From the NCBI GenBank assembly GCA_046724555.1, contig JBKOWU010000326.1, forward strand, positions 1 to 15,302: a stretch of DNA of 15,302 nt, read 5' to 3'. Below, piece after piece: positions 6,374-13,477 of the stretch. Source of the DNA: JAFAQB01 sp046724555 (lineage in GTDB: Archaea; Thermoproteota; Nitrososphaeria; Nitrososphaerales; Nitrososphaeraceae). The first letter of the stretch is position 1; each line of letters opens with the position of its first letter. The notes below the pieces were generated by a model. That model did no database searches. It saw nothing but the letters and a program-made list of their open reading frames with translations, and was not told the origin of the DNA. A program made the position numbers and the translations under genes.

Positions 6374-6754
6374 GTGCATTACCCTGTTGACGCGGAGTCT
6401 GAATATGAAACTAAAATCAAAGGCAAAAAAATAGCTACTGATGTATGCAAGGCTTTAGGAATATGGGACACTATTGGAAAGAAGTGGTCATTACTAATTT
6501 TGCGACATCTAGCTGCTAATGACAATATGCACTTTAATCAACTAAAGCGACTACTAGGAATAAGTAGCAATGTGTTGGCAAAAAAACTTAAACAGTTAGA
6601 GCAAGAAGGCCTTGTTACGAGAAGAGCTGTTTATGAGAATAGCCCATTAAGAGTAGAATACAAGATTACGCCTTTAGCAAAGGAATTAGATGCCATTTTC
6701 ATAGGTCTAGATAAATGGATAGCTAAATGGGAGTCACGGAACAAACTCGATTAG
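6374..6754 (+). CDS. HxlR-type transcriptional regulator
   Basis: This 126-residue winged helix-turn-helix protein has the marks of the HxlR family: a lone N-terminal Cys25 in the TDVCKALGIWDTIGKKWSL block, the helix region HFNQLKRLLGISSNVLAKKL, and the wing RRAVYENSPLRVEYKITPLA. The start is GTG 6374, since a TAG lies three codons upstream and no ATG occurs before about codon 52. Members of this family bind as dimers to DNA near their own gene and often sense redox or small electrophiles through the conserved Cys. The nearest target candidate is the disulfide oxidoreductase gene that converges on it. The end of this gene (LDAIFIGLDKWIAKWESRN) has a near copy at 14166-14234. Confidence 0.9.
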   Translation: MHYPVDAESEYETKIKGKKIATDVCKALGIWDTIGKKWSLLILRHLAANDNMHFNQLKRLLGISSNVLAKKLKQLEQEGLVTRRAVYENSPLRVEYKITPLAKELDAIFIGLDKWIAKWESRNKLD

Positions 6755-6870
6755 TTACAAATCTACTAGTAGTTATTGCTATAAAATTGCATTTTAATCA
6801 AGCAAATGAAGACCGAAAAGAAGAACTGTTTGTACCCATTTATGATGATATGAAGAATAGTTGAGTTTAA

Positions 6871-8415
6871 TTAACTATTACTAGTAGCAGCTTCTGCCGC
6901 TCTTGCAATCACTTCAGAAAGAGCCGGATGAATATGGATACTTTTTGTAATATTCTCAATTGTACCGTCCCCGTTATCATCAGTATAGCCTCTCATAGCT
7001 GCTAAAACCTCGTGGATGAGTATTGATGCTTGACTTCCGATAATGTGGCATCCAAGTATTTTCCCATCTTTCTTAGCAATAAGAAATTTTACAAAGCCAT
7101 CATGGTCTTTAATTGCCAAGCCCATTGCCGTATTTATATAATGATAAACTGATTTTCGATAATCTATTATGTTTTTGGTATTATTCTCATTATCATTCTG
7201 CTTGTTATTTTCTTGCTGCTTTTTTGCCAACTCTTGTTCAGTGAGCCCTACTCCTGCAACCTGTGGTGAGCTAAAAATAGCATGTGGCATTGCATAATAG
7301 CTGATTGGAAGCATACTATCCGGATGTAATATGTTATAGAAAGCATACTGAGCTTCATAATTTGCACTATGCTTGAATAAGTATCGTCCGATTGCATCTC
7401 CTAATGCAAATATTCCTTTAACGTTACTTTCAAGGTATCTGTCTGTTATGATGTAACCCTTTTTGTTAATCTTTACCCCCGTTTTTTCAAGATCTAGTCT
7501 ATCTGAATTTGGAATTCTTCCTGCAGCAATAAGAAGCTCATCTGATTCAAGATCTATTTGTTTTCCAGAGGAGTTTTTAGTAATTACATGGAATTTACTG
7601 TAATTATTGTTATTGTTGTTTTCTTTTGAAACAAAGGTCGTATCATAGCCTAAGTAAACATTATATTTTTTTGAAAATATTTCTGTGAATTTCTTTGAAA
7701 TCTCCTCATCTTCATCTGGGATAAGTACCTCTCTTGTTTGTATAATATTGATCTTTGTCCCAAGAGCACCAAAGAAGTGAGCTAGTTCACAAGCTATGTA
7801 TCCTCCGCCTATAATGGTCAGAACTTGGGGCTGTTTGTTAAGACGCAAGGCTTCATCACTTGTGATATAGCCACTTTCTTTAAGACCATCTATTTCTGGA
7901 ATTCTCGGCCTGGTACCTGAAGCTAGCAATATTTTATCTGCAGTTATCATTATTGTTTTTTCATCATTTCTGTTATTATTGCTGTTATGATGACCACTAC
8001 CATTTCCTTCTATAGAGATTATTTTTTCTCCAACAAATTTGCACTCGTTTGCGAAGAGTTTGGGATTTTCCCTACCTTCAAATGATTTTCTTATTTTCTC
8101 AGATTGCAAATCTACTATACCATTAACTTGTTCAACAATTGAATGAAAATCAACAGAAAATCCTTCAACCTTTATTCCAAAAACATGTGCACTCTTGATT
8201 GTTTCAGCTACATCAGCGCTATGTATGAGTAGCTTTGATGGTATACATCCTCGATTGAGGCAAGTTCCGCCCATTCTTCCCTTTTCAATAACTGCAACTC
8301 TAAGTCCATGCTGGTATGCTGCATTAGCAACATCTAATCCAGAACCGCTTCCTATAACTATAAGGTCAAATTTCTGCAATTTGGAAGAAAAATCTACCGT
8401 TGTTGCTTCAGTCAC
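6871..8415 (-). CDS. Pyridine nucleotide-disulfide oxidoreductase (mycothione reductase/Lpd-like)
   Basis: The enzyme has 514 residues. The FAD site is IGSGSG (21-26). The redox-active disulfide is Cys52/Cys57 in GGTCLNRGCIPSK. The NAD(P) site is IIGGGYIACE (201-210). The second FAD motif is GIFALGDA (334-341), and the C-terminal dimer domain ends in the base pair His496/Glu501 (IHPALSE). The IGSGSG and CIPSKLL forms resemble mycothione-reductase and mercuric-reductase relatives more than classic lipoamide dehydrogenase, so the substrate disulfide is open. Three Asn-rich inserts (about 141-151, 266-272, 399-416) sit in surface loops and lengthen it beyond the usual 450-470. The start is GTG 8415, supported by an ATTATATATC box 25 bases upstream, so the mRNA is probably leaderless. 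Confidence 0.92.
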   Translation of the reverse strand: MTEATTVDFSSKLQKFDLIVIGSGSGLDVANAAYQHGLRVAVIEKGRMGGTCLNRGCIPSKLLIHSADVAETIKSAHVFGIKVEGFSVDFHSIVEQVNGIVDLQSEKIRKSFEGRENPKLFANECKFVGEKIISIEGNGSGHHNSNNNRNDEKTIMITADKILLASGTRPRIPEIDGLKESGYITSDEALRLNKQPQVLTIIGGGYIACELAHFFGALGTKINIIQTREVLIPDEDEEISKKFTEIFSKKYNVYLGYDTTFVSKENNNNNNYSKFHVITKNSSGKQIDLESDELLIAAGRIPNSDRLDLEKTGVKINKKGYIITDRYLESNVKGIFALGDAIGRYLFKHSANYEAQYAFYNILHPDSMLPISYYAMPHAIFSSPQVAGVGLTEQELAKKQQENNKQNDNENNTKNIIDYRKSVYHYINTAMGLAIKDHDGFVKFLIAKKDGKILGCHIIGSQASILIHEVLAAMRGYTDDNGDGTIENITKSIHIHPALSEVIARAAEAATSNS

Positions 8416-8434
8416 AAATAAAAAACAATTGCCC

Positions 8435-8444
8435 GATATATAAT
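8435..8444 (-). promoter_or_regulatory. TATA box of disulfide oxidoreductase gene
   Basis: ATTATATATC on the minus strand is centred 25 bases before the GTG at 8415. It fixes the start codon and implies a leaderless message. Confidence 0.6.
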
Positions 8445-8521
8445 GGGTTCCTTAAGTGCTGCTTATGATTTAAACTCTTTCTTAATTATAAATTATATTC
8501 AAATTCGTATTACTACTAGTG

Positions 8522-8590
8522 CTACTTATGCTTCCATCTGTTATCGGGTTCAGCGTTAATCATAACAAGAAATCCACAAGGATCAAACAT
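8522..8590 (-). pseudogene. Possible remnant of a glyoxalase-like C-terminus
   Basis: A 22-residue frame starts MFDPCGFLVMINAEPDNRWK and stops at 8522. The DPxG-FL-MI pattern recalls the last strand of VOC (glyoxalase/bleomycin-resistance) proteins. The frame continues upstream without a start for about 14 codons. It is too short for a firm call, and may be chance. Confidence 0.2.
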
Positions 8591-8626
8591 AAGTAGTGAA
8601 TTATTGAAAATACCAAGAAGAAGACG

Positions 8627-8818
8627 TTGACATCAGGAAAATACTTCAATAGAGGAGTAATGGCATTAGACTCTCCATACATAGGACATGTAATAAGAGA
8701 AACGGAGGATAAGATAGTTGTATTTGGTAGTTTTGGTTATAGGTTTGATGTTTCTAAACCAAAAATAAAAGAAGTAGGCAGAATAGAGATGCACAGTTAC
8801 CTAGTGGAGAACCAATAG
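8627..8818 (+). CDS. Small PRC-barrel/DUF2171-like protein, 63 aa
   Basis: The core reads MALDSPYIGHVIRETEDKIV, then VFGSFGYRFDVSKPKIKEVG. An IGxVIRE strand, a lone Gly turn and a YRFDVSKPKI block form the small-beta-barrel pattern seen in DUF2171 and PRC-barrel proteins. This is related in fold, though not closely in sequence, to the domain at 595-945. No signal or membrane segment is seen. The start is uncertain: TTG 8627 gives 63 residues, while ATG at about 8660 would give 52. No strong promoter is visible. The role is unknown. Confidence 0.6.
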   Translation: MTSGKYFNRGVMALDSPYIGHVIRETEDKIVVFGSFGYRFDVSKPKIKEVGRIEMHSYLVENQ

Positions 8819-8940
8819 AGAAACTAGCTAAAGGATAATGGTGAGAGTTTGTCCCAAAGAAACAGAAGATGAGGGAACGATTTCTGCAGTGCAATATCTG
8901 CTACAGTACGATTAATCATTTGAGATATAGAATATAGCAT

Positions 8941-9422
8941 TCATGCAGAAGATTGTTGCGATCTTAATCCAGTTAGTTCTCTGTTGACGAAATTCTCAAA
9001 AGCAGGATTCAACCATCCCTCTGATCGGATTTGTTCCCATTGTTCACCTATAGTTCCATACTTAAAGCAATTTTTCATCCAATGTAGCCATCCTGTCCAT
9101 TCGTCGTCATTGAGCACATTCCTTTCACGCATGGCATATACATGAGAACAAATAAACAGGATATAGTACACAAAGGCTAGTTCTTCTGATGGCTTTTCAA
9201 GTTTATATATGACTTTTTGCATTGTTGGTTTTTCAATTATAATCTCTGCCATCTTGCGAACCTTTTCATCTAGGTCATTGAGAACTCTAGTTTGTTGGTG
9301 GGTTGATAGACTCTGTATGTGTTTTTTTTTGAGAAAATAAGTGTCAATACCATTGTTCCTACTAATCCAATCGTTTGTGCTATACTCAGCATGTCAGAAA
9401 AACCTATTATTCCTTCAACCAT
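8941..9422 (-). pseudogene. Membrane-anchored helical protein broken at an A9 run
   Basis: Two frames on the minus strand join into one protein. The first begins MVEGIIGFSDMLSIAQTIGL and has a membrane helix ending in LTLIFSKK. The second continues HIQSLSTHQQTRVLNDLDEK, then VRKMAEIIIEKP, and runs to 8941. The frames meet in nine T on the plus strand (9322-9330); one more base there would restore a continuous protein of about 160 residues. The layout of membrane helix, SLST-TRVLNDLDEKV linker, then a helical domain with DDEWTGW and FENFVN is one I know from soil thaumarchaea and bacteria, of unknown function. ATG 9422 fits a TATA-like CTTATTAC about 27 bases upstream. The gap may be a true mutation, slippage during expression, or a homopolymer sequencing error. 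A shorter second part could start at 9252. Confidence 0.7.
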
Positions 9423-9585
9423 TAGGCAAATGGAATAATTCTTTGTAATAAGCATTATCTGAAGAATAAAAAGACGATACATAATCAAATCCTCTCTTAA
9501 GAAAACTTCATTAGTCGTTGTTGTTGGTTTTTTTAGCTTCTACTTCTTATTCTTCTTTTTGGACGCCTTACAATTTTAGATTATC

Positions 9586-10131
9586 TCATTTTTGTAAATA
9601 TGTCGTAATATAGGCTATACCACCTGATATAACTCCTATGCTAAGTAAGCCTGCAAACGCAGATATTGGTGGAATAAATTGCACCATTACTCCAACATTT
9701 GGTTGTAACTGAGAAGCAGAAGAAGAAGCACCAGGTCCGCTTGTAATGACTGAAAGTATCCCAGAACCTATTAATCCCGCAAATATCATGGTTAGTGTTG
9801 TGGCAGCACCTCCTACATTCATTCCAACAAGATGAATCCATGCAAGTACAGATTTGAATCCACGAATACTTTTTCTCATATCGTTCTCAAGGTTATGGTA
9901 AAAAGTCGCTGTGACTGCTATTGCCACTACCAATATCATATAAAAAATATACCCAAGAAAGAACCATTTAGCTGGACCTTCAAATGACAAAGAGAGGAAT
10001 TGAATAATATTGATTTTAGAAGAGAATAGTAGTTGAATTGAAACAATTGATATAGTGAGTCCTGTAATTATTGCACCTTGAATTATTGCAGATATTATAA
10101 ACCTGTTACTCCAGACTCCATGCGCAGACAT
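9586..10131 (-). CDS. Integral membrane protein with four helices, 181 aa
   Basis: Four hydrophobic stretches are clear: about residues 11-35 (FIISAIIQGAIITGLTISIV), 54-78 (KWFFLGYIFYMILVVAIAV), 95-127 (LAWIHLVGMNVGG and following) and 148-177 (FIPPISAFAGLLSIG and following). A Ser/Ala/Gly-rich loop (SGPGASSSASQLQP) lies between helices 3 and 4. The short N-terminus (MSAHGVWSNR) suggests no cleaved signal. His79 and His100 lie near helix ends, but no haem or metal site can be asserted. I do not recognise a named family. A TATA-like AAATTATACT at 10146-10155 lies about 20 bases before the ATG, divergent from the ferritin-like gene. Function unknown. Confidence 0.75.
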   Translation of the reverse strand: MSAHGVWSNRFIISAIIQGAIITGLTISIVSIQLLFSSKINIIQFLSLSFEGPAKWFFLGYIFYMILVVAIAVTATFYHNLENDMRKSIRGFKSVLAWIHLVGMNVGGAATTLTMIFAGLIGSGILSVITSGPGASSSASQLQPNVGVMVQFIPPISAFAGLLSIGVISGGIAYITTYLQK

Positions 10132-10286
10132 ATGACGACAACCTTAGTATAATTTACAACAAGCAAATAATAGTTTGTATGAAGTACTGACAATTGGATA
10201 ATAAAAAACAGTATCAAGCAAAGCGGCCAAAATATAATATCGATTTACCTAGGTAACTATAAGAAGATGGAAATAGACATATATTC

Positions 10287-10751
10287 ATGTCAAAAAGTTC
10301 TGAAGCAGCCGACGCTGAAGGTGCATCCTCTTCTAGCAAAGACGAAATAATTAGAGGACTGAATGAAGATCTGGCAAGAGAGTACAAAGCGATTATCCAA
10401 TACGTAGTCTTCAGTTCTACGTTGAAAGGTGCCGAGTATGGAGACATTGCAGAGCAGTTAAAAGTGCATGCATCACAGGAGTTAGCACACGCCTTGGAGG
10501 TCGCCAAGCAGATCGACTATCTAGGAGCGGATCCGACGGTAAAAGGCAAAGAGGCCGAGTATTCCCAGGATTCAAAGACGATGCTTGAGATTGACCTGAG
10601 AGCTGAACAGGAAACCATTAAAAACTATAGAGAGAGAATCCGCCAGGCAGAGCGCGCTGGTGAATTCGCTCTCTCCGAGGCATTAAGAGATATTATTGCA
10701 CAGGAACAGGATCACGAAATAGATCTGAAAGATGCCCTAGGATTACGATGA
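10287..10751 (+). CDS. Ferritin-like di-iron protein (bacterioferritin-like)
   Basis: This 154-residue four-helix bundle has bacterioferritin ligand spacing: Glu32 (LAREYKAIIQY), Glu65 and His68 (ASQELAHALE), Glu107 (RAEQETIKNY), then Glu140 and His143 (AQEQDHEIDL). The gaps 33, 3, 42 and 33 fit the family's di-iron centre. The position equal to the bacterioferritin haem Met is Leu66, so haem binding is not expected. A Ser/Ala/Glu-rich extension of about 18 residues precedes helix 1. The protein should oxidise Fe(II) and may store iron or protect against peroxide. Base and codon use are somewhat richer in GC than in upstream genes. A TATA-like AATATAATAT (10231-10240) implies a leader of about 26 bases. 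Confidence 0.88.
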   Translation: MSKSSEAADAEGASSSSKDEIIRGLNEDLAREYKAIIQYVVFSSTLKGAEYGDIAEQLKVHASQELAHALEVAKQIDYLGADPTVKGKEAEYSQDSKTMLEIDLRAEQETIKNYRERIRQAERAGEFALSEALRDIIAQEQDHEIDLKDALGLR

Positions 10752-10871
10752 CTCTCTCTGAACAAAGATGTTGCGAAAGTCATCAAAGTTAGTGCTTATG
10801 ATGGCCCCAAGACATTGATAAAGATCTCCTCTCTTTGCTCCATGAAATTTAAGCGCTAGATTCTCTATCAT
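10743..10871 (-). CDS. Hidden 42-residue small protein, minus strand
   Basis: The peptide reads MIENLALKFHGAKRGDLYQC and then LGAIISTNFDDFRNIF, with a mixed, folded-looking composition. A TATAATTT box (10893-10900 on the minus strand) is 26 bases from the ATG at 10871, the leaderless spacing. A perfect 15-base palindrome lies just upstream of that box. The stop overlaps the last 9 bases of the ferritin-like gene on the other strand. The frame extends a further 8 codons before a TAG, so it could also be the end of a longer lost gene. I recognise no family. Confidence 0.45.
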   Translation of the reverse strand: MIENLALKFHGAKRGDLYQCLGAIISTNFDDFRNIFVQRESS

Positions 10872-10892
10872 TGCACTCTTTTGCTGAGCCTA

Positions 10893-10900
10893 AAATTATA
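10893..10900 (-). promoter_or_regulatory. TATA box of hidden small gene
   Basis: TATAATTT on the minus strand is centred 26 bases before ATG 10871. Together with the palindrome next to it, this looks like a regulated promoter. Confidence 0.45.
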
Positions 10901-10901
10901 C

Positions 10902-10916
10902 GCAATCGACGATTGC
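10902..10916. promoter_or_regulatory. 15-base palindrome, likely operator
   Basis: GCAATCGACGATTGC is a perfect dyad with 7-base arms and a single central base. It touches the upstream side of the minus-strand TATA box, where the BRE element lies, and is 113 bases before the flavin oxidoreductase start. A dimeric regulator would fit. Dyads of this GC content are rare by chance in such DNA. Confidence 0.5.
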
Positions 10917-10996
10917 AACTTTGTAATTATGTGTAGTAAATTTCTCCTTACTAAGTACGGTAGTTCATATCTACTAAGTTATAAATCACTACTGTA

Positions 10997-11005
10997 CTTA
11001 AATAA
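10997..11005 (+). promoter_or_regulatory. TATA box of flavin oxidoreductase gene
   Basis: CTTAAATAA is centred 28 bases before ATG 11029, which fits a leaderless transcript and supports that start. Confidence 0.55.
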
Positions 11006-11028
11006 CATCATTATCTAATGAATATTAT

Positions 11029-12072
11029 ATGCACGTAGGAATTGATAGCTTTGCAGCCTGGGATAACACTGGCCTTTCCGTCAGTCCGTCTGAGCGTTTG
11101 AAAAGATTAGTTGAACAAATTGAATATGCAGATAAAATTGGATTGGATGTGTTTGGAATAGGCGAACATCACCGTAGGGAATTTCTCGATTCAGCTCCTG
11201 CCATTATTCTTGCTGCTGCCGCTGCACGAACCAAACGCATACGTCTTACTAGTGCTGTAGCGGTATTAAGTGCAGCAGACCCTGTTAGGGTATTTCAAGA
11301 ATTTGCTACATTGGATCTGCTGTCACAAGGTAGGGCTGAAATGGTCGTTGGGCGCGGCTCATTTGTAGAAGCATTTCCTCTCTTTGGATTACGTCTGGAA
11401 GACTATGACTCGCTTTTCGAAGAGAAGCTTGATTTGCTGCTAAAGATTCGCGATAATGAGCATGTGTATTGGTCTGGCAAATATCGTCCGTCTCTGAATG
11501 GCCAGGGGATTTATCCAAGACCCTTGCAGAATCCTTTGCCAATATGGATAGGCGTTGGAGGAACGCCAGAATCATTTGTCCGTGCTGGTTTGCTTGGACT
11601 CCCATTGATGGTTGCAATCATAGGTGGTGAAACTCACAGATTCAGACCACTTGTAGATCTTTACAAGAAGGCTGGAATGCAAGCTGGCTATTCAGCTGAT
11701 CAATTAAAAGTAGGAGTACATTCGCTAGGCTATGTTGCAGAAAGCACTCAAGAGGCTGTAGATGATTTCTATCCAGGCTATGCGCGTACCATGAGTGAGA
11801 TCGGTAAGGAGCGTGGATGGCCCAAGATGACGCGCGCAAGTTTTGATGCTCAGAGAGGCCCTCAAGGCGCATTGCTTGTAGGGAATCCAGATGAAGTACT
11901 CGAGAAGATAATTAGGCACAGCAAAGCGCTGGGCGGCATCTCTAGGATTACATTTATGATGAACCCAGCCTCGTTACCTCATGAGAAACTGATGCAGGCT
12001 ACCAAACTAATCGGTACACGTATCGCACCTGCACTTCGGGAATTGGCTGAAAAAGAGGTGAAGGTAGCATGA
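11029..12072 (+). CDS. Luciferase-like (LLM class) flavin-dependent oxidoreductase
   Basis: This 347-residue TIM-barrel protein shows the bacterial luciferase-like family signs: GIGEHHRREFL (43-53), LAAAAARTKRIRL (61-73), DPVRVFQEFATLDLLSQGRA (84-103), then VVGRGSFVEAFPLFG (106-120) and PIWIGVGGTPES (171-182). Such enzymes use FMN or coenzyme F420, and thaumarchaea make F420, so F420 is possible but not shown. The substrate is unknown. The gene is richer in GC than its surroundings (30 of 60 bases at 11221-11280 against 24 of 60 at 5221-5280), which hints at transfer from bacteria. It stands alone with its own TATA box and is followed by a long gene-free stretch. Confidence 0.9.
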   Translation: MHVGIDSFAAWDNTGLSVSPSERLKRLVEQIEYADKIGLDVFGIGEHHRREFLDSAPAIILAAAAARTKRIRLTSAVAVLSAADPVRVFQEFATLDLLSQGRAEMVVGRGSFVEAFPLFGLRLEDYDSLFEEKLDLLLKIRDNEHVYWSGKYRPSLNGQGIYPRPLQNPLPIWIGVGGTPESFVRAGLLGLPLMVAIIGGETHRFRPLVDLYKKAGMQAGYSADQLKVGVHSLGYVAESTQEAVDDFYPGYARTMSEIGKERGWPKMTRASFDAQRGPQGALLVGNPDEVLEKIIRHSKALGGISRITFMMNPASLPHEKLMQATKLIGTRIAPALRELAEKEVKVA

Positions 12073-12519
12073 TGCAATATTGTACTATACCTAAATCAAT
12101 CCTCGAATAACTACTCAACCAACAGTAAAATGGCTAAGATGATTTCCTATAACAAGGGGGTTAGAGAAGTAACATCAACGAAAAGATAAGAAATGTTATA
12201 GATGATATAAAAGTTGATATCAGTTTACACATCTTATCTGACCATTTAGATTCTTCCAAAATATTATTTTCTTTTTGTATCTGATGTCATATATTTTCTG
12301 CAAGTCTTTATAAAAAATGAGTATAAAATAAAAATAAGCCATTGTTACCATTCCATATCTCGTATTACCATCCAGTTATCATTTTCATTGCCTTGATATC
12401 ACTCTATAATCAGGCATTATCTTGCATCACCATCTATCACCGTTTATTATCACGGAATTTTTGCTGAACTCAAAATATGGGCCTTATGGAGAGAGTGGGC
12501 TGTGCGAAAAAATTTTCGT

Positions 12520-12540
12520 ATTAATTATTATATAATTAAT
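12520..12540. repeat. 9+9 AT-rich inverted repeat
   Basis: ATTAATTAT, a 3-base spacer and ATAATTAAT form perfect 9-base arms. Just before it, CGAAAA-AA-TTTTCG (12505-12518) is another dyad. This may be a protein site or a hairpin. Chance is possible given the composition. Confidence 0.35.
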
Positions 12541-12602
12541 AGGATAGAAAAATCATAAGACATAGGTATGTTGGGCCTCAGATTTATGTCAATTTGATTC
12601 AC

Positions 12603-12759
12603 ACTCCCTTGGGTTTGAACATGTATATACAGCCCATTATAAGTTGAAGTCACACCAGAGTATGAAAAAAGTTATCTCTCACCCAGCGTATTTAGCTAAG
12701 CATGAGTTCAAAACCGGGAAAAAGAGTTCTAATCGAGAATTCAATGGGCCCAAGGGGGT
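12603..12759 (+). ncRNA. Candidate structured RNA, three-way junction
   Basis: ACTCCCTTGGG (12603-12613) pairs with CCCAAGGGGGT (12749-12759), 11 pairs with one G-U. Directly stacked on it, TTTGAAC (12614-12620) pairs with GTTCAAA (12706-12712), extended by ATG/CAT beyond a 2-base bulge. GAGTTCT (12724-12730) and AGAATTC (12736-12742) make a hairpin between them. A TGTATATA-like box at about 12619-12629 lies inside the structure, so it would not drive all of it. I have no family match. It could also be a mobile-element remnant, or the complement could be the active strand. Confidence 0.35.
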
Positions 12760-12900
12760 TAGGTCCCTGCATGTAAAGGGGTTCAATGGTTTACTTGTTA
12801 ATTAATATTTCAATCACATATTAGTGGTTAACTACGTGGACTAAGACGAAGAAAAAATATTATGACAAGCAGAAGAAAACTAATACTGATTTTCTATCTA

Positions 12901-13335
12901 CTACCAACGATAATGTCGCTCTGACTCTTTGATAGGGTAATCATTGGCACTCATATCACGTATCCGCATCAAACCATTATCATCAAATTCCCAATGCTCG
13001 TTTCCATGAGTACGCATCCACTGAATCGGGTTATCAGCATCTCTCCATTCATATTCAAAACGAACAGAAATACGGTTTCCCGTATAGCACCAAAGCTCCT
13101 TCGTAAGGCGATAATTAAGCTCCTTAGCCCATTTTCGTCTTAGAAAATCAATTATAGCTTCTCTGCCGGTGAAAAACTCGGTACGATTTCGCCATTTAGA
13201 ATCTTCCGTGTATGCCCGGGCCACAAGCTCCGGATTGCATGTATTCCAAGCATTTTCAGCAGCTTTAACTTTCAACTTAGCTTTCTCCTCATCAAATGGA
13301 GGTTTGATATCAGTTGGTTTAGTAACAGTAGCCAT
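12901..13335 (-). CDS. DUF1348 / NTF2-like protein
   Basis: This 144-residue protein matches the DUF1348 group of the SnoaL/NTF2-like cone fold: AENAWNTCNPELVARAYTED (about 27-46), then WRNRTEFFTGREAIIDFL, then ISVRFEYEWRD, and NEHWEFDDNGLMRIRDMSAN near the end. The family closes with a DYPI-R block, seen here as NDYPIKESERHYRW. The fold makes a ligand pocket, and no reaction is established for this group. A TATA-like ATATAT (13362-13367) about 29 bases before ATG 13335 fits a near-leaderless start. The gene stands alone between the gene-free region and the cupin. Confidence 0.9.
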   Translation of the reverse strand: MATVTKPTDIKPPFDEEKAKLKVKAAENAWNTCNPELVARAYTEDSKWRNRTEFFTGREAIIDFLRRKWAKELNYRLTKELWCYTGNRISVRFEYEWRDADNPIQWMRTHGNEHWEFDDNGLMRIRDMSANDYPIKESERHYRW

Positions 13336-13477
13336 ATGACCTGTTTGGAGGGCTATGCGAGATATATTCTTATTATTCTATTGCGTTCTTTATTAGTGAC
13401 CAGTAAACTCATCAACTTTTATTCTGTCTTTCGGAATCCTAGCATCATTTTGAAGTAGGAAATACCTGGCATTTAAA

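Larger units (their letters stand above)
12073..12900. other. 828-base gene-free region
   Basis: No gene longer than about 40 codons holds in any frame. The left half is very AT-rich with loose repeats of TTACCAT and ATCACC at about 12345-12455. A perfect AT-rich inverted repeat lies at 12520-12540. From 12575 onward GC rises and the sequence can fold (12603-12759). CAAGGGGGTTAG occurs twice (12153-12164 and 12751-12762). GGGCC occurs at about 12480, 12574 and 12746. The region may hold one or more non-coding RNAs or the remains of a small repeat element. Confidence 0.5.

Noticed and set aside
8838..8915. 25-codon plus-strand frame starting MVRVCPKETE
   Set aside because: It is very short, lacks a well-placed TATA box and matches nothing I know.
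11306..11919. Minus-strand frames opposite the flavin oxidoreductase
   Set aside because: These are shadows of a well-supported gene of higher GC, where antisense frames stay open by composition.
12345..12460. Possible C/D-box guide RNA on the minus strand
   Set aside because: GTGATG-like and CTGA-like boxes occur, but the C box is imperfect, the spacing between boxes is irregular, and the D box reads CTGG.
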